In this document: one piece after another, positions 1 through 6,011 of the stretch | How positions within the stretch are numbered: position 1 is the stretch's first letter | How the letters are laid out: each line of letters opens with the position of its first letter | Assembly (NCBI GenBank): GCA_934541205.1 | Contig: CAKTDK010000104.1 | Location: 1-6,582, forward strand | Origin: an uncultured Eubacteriales bacterium | GTDB taxonomy: Bacteria > Bacillota > Clostridia > Oscillospirales > RGIG7773 | DNA: 6,582 nt | Reading direction: 5' to 3' | Made by a program: the position numbers and the translations under genes | The notes under the pieces: model-generated | The model's input: the letters and a program-made list of their open reading frames with translations, nothing else | Database searches by the model: none | Told to the model about the DNA's origin: nothing

Positions 1-253
1 AAATCACAGTATTTCAATGAAAAACAGAGAGGGGCTTACAATTACAGAGGTTGATGATGTGGAAAGCTTTGATGAACAGTCTATAGTTTTAAATACTGAT
101 TTAGGAATACTTACAATAGCGGGAGAAAATCTTCATATAAACAAGTTAAATGTTGAAAACGGTGATATGAATATTGAAGGCGATATAGGAGCGTTAATGT
201 ATCACGAAGCCGAAGAGAAACACGAAAGTATATTTTCAAAATTATTTAGATAG
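1..253 (+). CDS. yabP: Sporulation protein YabP (5' end outside window)
   Basis: Member of the YabP/YqfC family of small sporulation proteins. In Bacillus subtilis YabP is made in the mother cell under sigma-E and takes part in spore envelope (coat) assembly; that role is known from the family and not visible here. The reading frame is open from position 2 (codons reading N-H-S-I-S) to the TAG at 251-253. The ATG at 17 is probably an internal Met, because the residues before it (NHSI) continue the usual family pattern and no Shine-Dalgarno site precedes it. About 10-15 N-terminal residues are therefore missing. Family signatures visible are LTITEVDDVESFDE, an alternating beta-rich stretch (IVLNTDLGILTIAGENLHI), NVENGDMNIEGDI, and the C-terminal SKLFR, which resembles the usual F-S-R/K-L-F ending. 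The yabQ gene 10 nt downstream confirms YabP rather than its paralogue YqfC. Its promoter lies upstream of the window. Confidence 0.9.
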   Translation, partial: NHSISMKNREGLTITEVDDVESFDEQSIVLNTDLGILTIAGENLHINKLNVENGDMNIEGDIGALMYHEAEEKHESIFSKLFR

Positions 254-263
254 GTGTTTATAA

Positions 264-752
264 GTGGAAGCATATATTAGTCTTCAATGCAGAAATTTTT
301 TAGTTGCTGTCGCTCTTGGCGGATTTATGGCAATGTCTTACGATATATTAAGAGTTTTAAAACTTTTGCTGCCTTCTTTGAAAAAACCTGTGATGAAAAA
401 TATTATATTTTCGATTATAGATATAATTTTCTTTTTAGTTTTTTCTTTGATAACTTTTATTACTATATTTTATATAAATTCTGGAGAAATAAGATTTTAT
501 ATTTTTTGCGGTATTTTTTTAGGTGCGGTTATTATTCATTATACAATAGGCAATTTTATATATGTTAAAGCGCGTAAAGTAATTTTTAAAATTAAAGATT
601 TTATAAAAGTAATATATAATAAAATAAAAGTTAATATAGAAAAAAGAAATAAAAACAAAGAAAAAATTTCAAAAAAGGCTGAAGAAAAGAAAAACAAAAG
701 AAAAAAATTAAAAAATTATCTGAAAAAAGACTATGAAAAATCAGAAGAATGA
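264..752 (+). CDS. yabQ: Spore cortex biosynthesis membrane protein YabQ
   Basis: 162-residue membrane protein of the YabQ family, needed for spore cortex/coat formation in B. subtilis and located in the membranes around the forespore; its biochemical activity is unknown. Hydrophobic segments lie at about residues 11-30, 47-70 and 76-98. Family features include the N-terminal motif around F21-R30 (MAMSYDILR) and the stretch N72-SGEIRFY-79 followed by a Gly-rich membrane helix (G83, G87, G96). Residues 100-162 form a very basic Lys/Glu-rich cytoplasmic tail, likely helical, encoded by A-rich DNA. The start is GTG at 264. The Shine-Dalgarno AGGTG (252-256) overlaps the yabP stop codon (251-253), 7 nt before the start, which implies translational coupling to yabP. 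An overlapping frame at 287-568 is only a shadow. Confidence 0.9.
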   Translation: MEAYISLQCRNFLVAVALGGFMAMSYDILRVLKLLLPSLKKPVMKNIIFSIIDIIFFLVFSLITFITIFYINSGEIRFYIFCGIFLGAVIIHYTIGNFIYVKARKVIFKIKDFIKVIYNKIKVNIEKRNKNKEKISKKAEEKKNKRKKLKNYLKKDYEKSEE

Positions 753-760
753 TGTATAAT
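733..760 (+). promoter_or_regulatory. Possible vegetative promoter of divIC
   Basis: A perfect TATAAT at 755-760 lies 16 nt downstream of ATGAAA (733-738), which matches four of six bases of TTGACA. Initiation would fall near 767, about 25 nt before the divIC start. The site is biologically reasonable because divIC is needed in growing cells while yabP and yabQ are sporulation genes. Chance is a real alternative, since the region is extremely AT-rich and the -35 is poor and lies inside the end of yabQ. Confidence 0.35.
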
Positions 761-791
761 AAAAATAATTATAAATATAGGAGACAAAACT

Positions 792-1067
792 ATGAAAAAA
801 GTAATTTTTGTGCGTATTGCCGCAGTTTGTCTTTGTGTATATTGTATTTTTAATATTATTTCTTTACAGATGAAAATCATATCTTTAAAAAATAATGAAT
901 TAAAAGAACTTAATGAAAAAAAATATGATCAACAGCTTAAAAATCAACAGCTTGAGGACGTTATTAATTCCAAGCTTGACGAGGAGTTTGTTGCAAAGAT
1001 TGCAAGAGAGGTTTTGGGCTACGGAGATCCTAATGAAAAAGTATACGAAGATATTGCCGGAAACTGA
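792..1067 (+). CDS. divIC: Septum formation initiator DivIC (FtsB-like)
   Basis: 91-residue bitopic cell-division protein of the DivIC/FtsB family. By family knowledge it forms a complex with FtsL and DivIB at the division septum, linking the early divisome to septal peptidoglycan synthesis, and in spore formers it also serves the polar septum. The sequence shows a short basic N-terminus (MKK), one membrane helix at about residues 5-24, a coiled-coil region at about 28-62 rich in Leu, Lys, Glu and Gln, and the conserved C-terminal extracellular motif V67-AKIAREVLGYGDPNEKV-84, close to the family pattern of an Ala-Arg-Glu-x-Leu-Gly-Tyr core followed by a turn. ATG start with AGGAGA at 779-784, 7 nt upstream. 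It sits 39 nt after yabQ, the same order as in B. subtilis, and is followed by a terminator, so it is the last gene of this unit. Confidence 0.92.
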   Translation: MKKVIFVRIAAVCLCVYCIFNIISLQMKIISLKNNELKELNEKKYDQQLKNQQLEDVINSKLDEEFVAKIAREVLGYGDPNEKVYEDIAGN

Positions 1068-1089
1068 AATTTTATAAATTAGATATTGT

Positions 1090-1126
1090 AAAGCTTTGAA
1101 AAAATTTTCAAAGCTTTTTGATTTTT
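1090..1126 (+). terminator. Rho-independent terminator after divIC
   Basis: A perfect inverted repeat pairs 1090-1102 (AAAGCTTTGAAAA) with 1105-1117 (TTTTCAAAGCTTT). In practice the stem is 11-12 bp with a small A/T loop. A T-rich tail follows (TTTTT at 1115-1119, then GA, then TTTTT at 1122-1126). The stem contains only three G-C pairs, typical of a very AT-rich genome. It starts 22 nt after the divIC stop. The minus strand has no T run on the other side, so it should act only on plus-strand transcription. Confidence 0.8.
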
Positions 1127-1135
1127 ATAATTATA

Positions 1136-1164
1136 TTGAGAAAGTATATGAAAAGTGATATAAT
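1136..1164 (+). promoter_or_regulatory. Strong sigma-A-type promoter of the recJ-rel operon
   Basis: TTGAGA at 1136-1141 (five of six bases of TTGACA) is separated by exactly 17 nt from TATAAT at 1159-1164, a perfect -10. The TG at 1156-1157, one base before the -10, adds an extended -10 element. Initiation is expected near 1171, giving a leader of about 55 nt before recJ. The site lies just downstream of the divIC terminator, so the two elements cleanly separate two transcription units. I see no operator-like repeat or riboswitch fold in the leader. Confidence 0.8.
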
Positions 1165-1225
1165 AAAAATATTAATCAAAAATTTTCTGCTTTATTTTAT
1201 ATAAAAAAGATAGGAGCCGAAAAGT

Positions 1226-3313
1226 GTGAAAAAAAACAACTGGAATGTAAAAACACAGAATTTGGATATAGTAAATTCACTTACAAAAAAATTAAAAATT
1301 AATCCGCTTCTTGCAAGGCTTCTTATAAACAGAAATTTGGATTCCGTGGAATCTGTAAGGGACTTTTTAAGTAAAGACAAAGACAGTTTCTTTGATCCTT
1401 TTCTTATGAAGGATATGGAAAAGGCCGTAAAGAGAATTAAAGAAGCGATATATAACAAGGAAAAAATAACTGTATACGGAGATTATGATGTTGACGGAGT
1501 TACGTCTGTGAGTATGCTTTATCTTTATTTAAAAGATAAAAAAGCAGACGTTAGTTATTATATTCCAAACAGAAATACTGAAGGATACGGAATAAATAAA
1601 GATGCTCTTGCAAAAATTGCTTTGGGAAATACTGCGCTTTTGATTTCGGTAGATACGGGTATTACAGCAAATGAAGAAGTAGATTATGCAAAAGAGCTTG
1701 GTATGGATGTAATTATTACAGATCATCATGAATGCGGAGATAATGTTCCCGATTGTACAGCTGTTGTTAATCCAAAGCAAAAAGACTGCAAATATCCTTT
1801 TAAAGAACTTGCAGGAGTAGGAGTGGTTTTTAAAATTATATGCGCTTTGGAGGGGGAAGCAGGATTTCAAAAAGTAATGGACGATTACGGTGATCTTGTC
1901 TGCATAGGAACAATTGCAGATGTTATGCCTCTTTATAAAGAAAACAGAGCGATAGCTTCAAAAGGACTTGAAATAATAGCAAAAACAAAAAGAATAGGAC
2001 TGAAAGCATTGATTGCGCAGTCTATGTTGCAAAATAAAAAAATAACTTCAGGCTCGATAGGTTTTGTGCTTTCACCGAGAATAAATGCAGCAGGACGAAT
2101 GGGAAGTGCTGAAAGAGCCGTAGAACTTTTTTCTACTGATAATTATAAAAAAGCTCTTGAGATAGCAGAGGAACTATGTGAAGAAAATCGGGAAAGACAA
2201 ATAACCGAAAATGAAATTTTTCAGCAATGCGTTGCAAAAATAAAAAATGAAGCGGATTTGACAAAGGATAAAGCTTTGGTTTTATGGGATGACGGATGGA
2301 ATAACGGGGTTATAGGAATTGTTGCGTCGCGGCTTTGTGATAAATATTATTTACCGTCTGTTCTTATTTCTTTTGATAAGGATAAGGGAAAAGGTTCGGG
2401 AAGAAGCATAAAGAGTTTTAATTTGTATGAAGCTTTGAATGCTTGCAGCCATACTCTTGATAAATTCGGAGGACATGAGCTTGCGGCAGGACTTTCGGTT
2501 AACAGAAAAAATGTTGAGGATTTTAAAATGTCCATGCTTGAATATGCTTCAAAGCATATTAAAGAAAAAGATCTTATTATGAGTATTGATATTGAATGTG
2601 AGGTTTCATGCCAAGAAATTAATCTTAATACTGCAAAATCTGTTTTGCTTTTAGAGCCTTTCGGTATGGGGAATGAAGTGCCTAAATTTTTGATGCGTGA
2701 TGTTGAAATATTATATTTAACATCTGTGGGGAATGATAAACATATAAAACTTACTTTAAAAAAAGATGATATGGAAATACAGGCGTTTTATTTTTCAAAC
2801 AGCTTATGTGATTTCGGATACAGTATAGGTGATAAAGTAGATATAGTTTTTAATATGGATATAAACAGTTACCGCGGGATTGACAGTGTACAGCTTATTT
2901 TAAAAGATATTTGTCTTTCAAAAGAGGATTTGGAAAGATTTAATGAAAATAAAATGCTGTATAAAATGTTTAAAAATAAAAATGAACTTACATGTCAGCA
3001 GGCGGAGAGCCTTCTTCCTGCAAGAGATGATTTTGTAGCGGTTTATAAATTTATTATTTACAAAAATATAAGCAAAAGCAGATATTATAATTTTCAGAGT
3101 CTTAACCGGGATATTTCTTATCATTCGGGAAGAAAAATATCTTACGCAAAAATGAGAATATGTCTTGACGTACTTTGTGAAATGAAGCTTATAAGCTTTA
3201 AAAACGATGAAAATAAAATATTTATTGAAGCGGTGCAAACAAGCAAAAAAGTAGATTTATCACAGTCAAAAATTATTAAACATTTAAAATCTGTAATAAA
3301 CGATAAAAATTAA
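1226..3313 (+). CDS. recJ: Single-stranded-DNA-specific 5'-3' exonuclease RecJ
   Basis: 695-residue DHH/DHHA1 phosphoesterase that degrades single-stranded DNA 5' to 3', acting in recombinational repair (RecF pathway), mismatch repair and restart of stalled forks in the cytoplasm. Metal-binding DHH-domain motifs are intact: YGDYDVDG (84-91), DTG (143-145), DHH (166-168) and GTIADVMPL (228-236, Asp232). PRINAAGRMG (284-293) follows. The DHHA1 domain shows GVIGIVASRL (361-370), GSGRS (390-394) and FGGHELAAG (414-422). The OB-type domain carries LEPFGMGN (476-483), HIKLTL (506-511) and a closing VQLILKDI (555-562). Residues about 565-695 form an extra C-terminal region containing DDFVAVYKFI (601-610), seen in Firmicute RecJ and absent from the 577-residue E. 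coli protein. GTG start with AGGAG at 1212-1216, 9 nt upstream; WNVK near the N-terminus fits RecJ starts. First gene of its operon. Confidence 0.96.
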   Translation: MKKNNWNVKTQNLDIVNSLTKKLKINPLLARLLINRNLDSVESVRDFLSKDKDSFFDPFLMKDMEKAVKRIKEAIYNKEKITVYGDYDVDGVTSVSMLYLYLKDKKADVSYYIPNRNTEGYGINKDALAKIALGNTALLISVDTGITANEEVDYAKELGMDVIITDHHECGDNVPDCTAVVNPKQKDCKYPFKELAGVGVVFKIICALEGEAGFQKVMDDYGDLVCIGTIADVMPLYKENRAIASKGLEIIAKTKRIGLKALIAQSMLQNKKITSGSIGFVLSPRINAAGRMGSAERAVELFSTDNYKKALEIAEELCEENRERQITENEIFQQCVAKIKNEADLTKDKALVLWDDGWNNGVIGIVASRLCDKYYLPSVLISFDKDKGKGSGRSIKSFNLYEALNACSHTLDKFGGHELAAGLSVNRKNVEDFKMSMLEYASKHIKEKDLIMSIDIECEVSCQEINLNTAKSVLLLEPFGMGNEVPKFLMRDVEILYLTSVGNDKHIKLTLKKDDMEIQAFYFSNSLCDFGYSIGDKVDIVFNMDINSYRGIDSVQLILKDICLSKEDLERFNENKMLYKMFKNKNELTCQQAESLLPARDDFVAVYKFIIYKNISKSRYYNFQSLNRDISYHSGRKISYAKMRICLDVLCEMKLISFKNDENKIFIEAVQTSKKVDLSQSKIIKHLKSVINDKN

Positions 3314-3374
3314 TAATAGCGCAAACGGTTATAATATACATATATTCGCAAGTATAATAAAGCGGTGAAAATAA

Positions 3375-5537
3375 ATGAACGAATATTTTAAAGAATTTTT
3401 GGATTTTTTAAAGGAAAAAGATCCTAAATATGATTTGAAAAAAATTGAAAAAGCCCTTATTTTTGCAAACGATATGCATAAGGATCAAAAAAGAGACAGC
3501 GGAGAGCCTTATATTACCCATCCTGTTAATGTTGCAAAAATAATATCCGAATTTGATCTTGATACGGATACGATCGTTGCAACGTTGCTTCACGATGTTA
3601 TTGAAGACTGCAACTGTACTTATGTTGATATAAAAAAAATGTTTGGAGAAACTGTTGCCGAGCTTGTTGACGGAGTTACAAAGCTTGGACAGATATCATA
3701 TTCTTCACGCGAGGAACAGCAGGTGGAAAATCTTCGTAAAATGTTTCTTGCAATGGCAAAGGATATAAGAGTTATATTAATAAAGCTCTCTGACAGGCTT
3801 CATAATATGCGTACTTTAAATTACCGTTCTCCTCAGAAACAGCGTCAGACTGCCCTTGAGACCATGGAAGTTTATGCTCCTTTGGCTCACAGGCTTGGTA
3901 TGCAGAAAATCAAGCAGGAGCTTGAAGATTTGTCTATAATATATCTTGACCCTATCGGATGTAAAGAGATTGAAGAAAATCTTGATAGACGCAAAGGAGA
4001 AAAAAAAGAATTTCTTAATAATATTTTAGGAAGTATAAATAAAAGATTTGAAGACGAAAACATAAATTTTAAACTTACTTGGAGAATAAAGCATTTATAT
4101 AGTATTTATCGTAAAATGTATAATCAGAATAAAACTATTGATGAAATTTATGATTTGTATGCCGTAAGAGTTATAGTAGATACGGTAGCAGACTGTTATA
4201 CGGTGCTTGGAAATATACATGATATGTATAAGCCTATTCCCGGAAGATTTAAAGATTATATTTCTACTCCTAAACCAAATATGTATCAGTCCCTTCATAC
4301 AACGGTTATAGGAAGAATGGGAATTCCTTTTGAAGTTCAGATAAGAACTTGGGAAATGCATAGAATAGCGGAATACGGTATAGCGGCGCACTGGAAATAT
4401 AAAAACGGGATTTCCGGAAAGGATTCTCTTGACAATAAGCTTGAATGGGTAATGCATCTTCTTGAAATACAGCAAAATACTGCTGATGATGAAGAATTTA
4501 TGCGTACTTTGAAAATTGATTTATTTGCTGACGAAGTGTTTGTTTTTACCCCGAAAGGCGATGTAATAAATCTTCCCAGCGGAGCAAATGTAATAGATTT
4601 TGCTTATGCGATACATTCCGGCGTGGGAAATAATATGATAGGGGCAAAAGTAAACGGAAAGATAGTTGGATTTGATTATCAGCTTTCAAACGGTGAGATT
4701 GTAGAAATAAAAACAACATCTTCTCCAAATCACGGACCGTCGAGAGCCTGGCTTAAGATGGTAAAAACAAATGAAGCAAGAAACAAAATAAGAACATGGT
4801 TTAAAAAAGAAAAACATGATGAAAATGTTGAACGTGGAAAAGAAGATTTTGACAGAGAAATAAGACGTATAGGAGTTCATATTGAAGAAGATGAAAGAGA
4901 AGAGCTTCTATCTCCGATATATCAAAAGTATCAGCTTCCTAATGTAACGGAGTTTTATGCCGCTATAGGATACGGCGGAGTTATGCTTTCAAAAATACTT
5001 CCCAAAGTAAAGGAAATATATCAAAAAGCTAATAAAAATACTGATGATATTCAGCTTTTTCAGCCTAAAAAACGTAAAAGCGTCGGAGGAGTTGTTGTTG
5101 AAAATATAGATAATTGTCTTGTAAAGTTTGCAAGATGCTGCAACCCTCTTCCAGGAGACGATATAGTCGGATTTATAACAAAAGGCTATGGAGTTTCTGT
5201 TCATAAAAAAAATTGTCCCAATGTTAAAAATCTTTTCAGCAGTGAAGAAAATCAGGGAAGATTTATACCTGTTTCATGGGATGTGGAAATAAAAAATTCT
5301 TTCCAGGCGGCAATTACCGTTATTTCGGAAAGACATTTGGGCCTTGTTGCGACCATTACCACTCTTATTGCAAATATGCATGTTATGCTTCACGGACTTA
5401 ACGTAAGAGAGCTTCGTGACGGACGTATGCAGATAAATATAATAATTGACGTAAATAACAGAAAGCATTTGGAAAGCGTTATGAATAAACTTGGAACCAT
5501 TTCTGATGTTATAAGTGTTGAAAGGGGTACGCTGTAG
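3375..5537 (+). CDS. rel: Bifunctional (p)ppGpp synthetase/hydrolase Rel
   Basis: 720-residue long RelA/SpoT homologue that makes (p)ppGpp from ATP and GDP/GTP on amino-acid starvation at the ribosome and hydrolyses it otherwise, setting the stringent response. The HD hydrolase domain has its metal ligands: H49 (in YITHP), H73-D74 (HDVIED, 73-78) and D140 (SDRLHNMRTL, 139-148). The synthetase domain shows R237-x-K-H-240, D260, the RFKD motif (291-294) that marks bifunctional Rel rather than RelA, Y304 in NMYQSLHTT (302-310), and EVQIRT (320-325). Then come a TGS domain (about 382-446), a helical region, the Cys-Cys zinc-finger-like/RIS segment (ARCCNPLPGD, 586-595; KKNCP, 611-615) and a C-terminal ACT domain (about 643-720). 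Both activities therefore look intact. ATG start with GGTGA at 3364-3368, 6 nt upstream. Residue 236 is Trp, where Gly is usual before Arg. Situated 61 nt after recJ without a terminator, so probably co-transcribed. Confidence 0.96.
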   Translation: MNEYFKEFLDFLKEKDPKYDLKKIEKALIFANDMHKDQKRDSGEPYITHPVNVAKIISEFDLDTDTIVATLLHDVIEDCNCTYVDIKKMFGETVAELVDGVTKLGQISYSSREEQQVENLRKMFLAMAKDIRVILIKLSDRLHNMRTLNYRSPQKQRQTALETMEVYAPLAHRLGMQKIKQELEDLSIIYLDPIGCKEIEENLDRRKGEKKEFLNNILGSINKRFEDENINFKLTWRIKHLYSIYRKMYNQNKTIDEIYDLYAVRVIVDTVADCYTVLGNIHDMYKPIPGRFKDYISTPKPNMYQSLHTTVIGRMGIPFEVQIRTWEMHRIAEYGIAAHWKYKNGISGKDSLDNKLEWVMHLLEIQQNTADDEEFMRTLKIDLFADEVFVFTPKGDVINLPSGANVIDFAYAIHSGVGNNMIGAKVNGKIVGFDYQLSNGEIVEIKTTSSPNHGPSRAWLKMVKTNEARNKIRTWFKKEKHDENVERGKEDFDREIRRIGVHIEEDEREELLSPIYQKYQLPNVTEFYAAIGYGGVMLSKILPKVKEIYQKANKNTDDIQLFQPKKRKSVGGVVVENIDNCLVKFARCCNPLPGDDIVGFITKGYGVSVHKKNCPNVKNLFSSEENQGRFIPVSWDVEIKNSFQAAITVISERHLGLVATITTLIANMHVMLHGLNVRELRDGRMQINIIIDVNNRKHLESVMNKLGTISDVISVERGTL

Positions 5538-5542
5538 TTTTG
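5521..5542 (+). promoter_or_regulatory. Ribosome binding site and TTG start of dtd within the rel end
   Basis: The purine run AAAGGGG (5521-5527) lies inside the last codons of rel, 12 nt before the TTG start codon at 5540-5542. The spacing is longer than ideal and the start codon is weak. This fits translation of dtd by ribosomes that terminate at the rel stop (5535-5537), only 2 nt before the start. It decides the start because no ATG or GTG is available near the family's conserved N-terminus. Confidence 0.5.
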
Positions 5543-5995
5543 AAAATAGTGCTTCAAAGAGTGAATAATGCTCTTGTAAAAATCGACGGAAAAATTTATT
5601 CAAAAATAGAAAAAGGGCTTGTTGCTTTTGTTGGAATTTCTGAAAACGACGATAAAGAAACAGCAGATTTTATGTGTGATAAAATACTGAATCTCAGAAT
5701 TTTTTCAGACAGTAATGATAAAATAAATTTATCTCTTTTGGATATAGATGGAGATATTTTAATGATATCAAATTTTACTTTATATGCGGATTGTTCGCAT
5801 GGAAGAAGACCTAACTTTTTAAAAGCGGCCAAGCCTGATATGGCATCCGAATTATTTGATTATTCTGTAAATGTTTTAAAAAACAAAGTAAAAAATATAA
5901 AAACAGGAGTTTTTGGAGCTGATATGAAAGTTGAACTTTTAAACGACGGGCCGGTAACAATTATTTTGGATAGTGACGAAATAATGAAAAAATAA
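5540..5995 (+). CDS. dtd: D-aminoacyl-tRNA deacylase Dtd
   Basis: 151-residue cytoplasmic enzyme that hydrolyses D-amino acids, and in this family also glycine, from mischarged tRNAs, an RNA-based proofreading step that keeps D-residues out of protein. The length matches the usual 145-150. The N-terminus MKIVLQRVNNALV matches the family's M-x-x-V-x-Q-R-V start and sets the TTG at 5540; the first internal Met is residue 45. Key regions are S77-N-F-T-L-81 followed by YADCSHGRRPNF (82-93), corresponding to the SQxxL active-site motif, TGVFGADM (122-129), and NDGPVTIILDS (135-145), with the Gly137-Pro138 pair that in DTD forms the chirality-checking cis-Pro loop. The usual Gln of SQxxL is Asn78 here, a conservative change. 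It sits 2 nt after rel, the common rel-dtd pairing in Firmicutes, and probably depends on rel for transcription and translation. Confidence 0.95.
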   Translation: MKIVLQRVNNALVKIDGKIYSKIEKGLVAFVGISENDDKETADFMCDKILNLRIFSDSNDKINLSLLDIDGDILMISNFTLYADCSHGRRPNFLKAAKPDMASELFDYSVNVLKNKVKNIKTGVFGADMKVELLNDGPVTIILDSDEIMKK

Positions 5996-6011
5996 ACTTA
6001 TAGGTGATATT

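Noticed and set aside
287..568. Plus-strand 93-residue frame overlapping yabQ
   Set aside because: Its Phe/Tyr-rich translation is an out-of-frame reading of T-rich yabQ membrane-helix codons, and it lacks a ribosome binding site.
1192..1458. Minus-strand 88-residue open frame opposite the recJ start
   Set aside because: It covers the recJ promoter-proximal coding strand, has no Shine-Dalgarno site or recognisable motif, and its composition is the complement of recJ codons; recJ itself is certain.
3185..3198. Palindrome AAGCTTATAAGCTT near the recJ end as an operator
   Set aside because: It lies in coding sequence, is short, occurs away from any promoter, and is readily explained by the codons used.
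3333..3346. AT-only inverted repeat AATATA-CA-TATATT as a recJ terminator
   Set aside because: It has no G-C pairs and no following T tract, so it would not form a stable terminator hairpin.
4095..4475. Minus-strand 126-residue open frame inside rel
   Set aside because: It lies wholly antisense to the conserved Rel synthetase domain and shows no family motif; long antisense frames are expected here because of codon bias.
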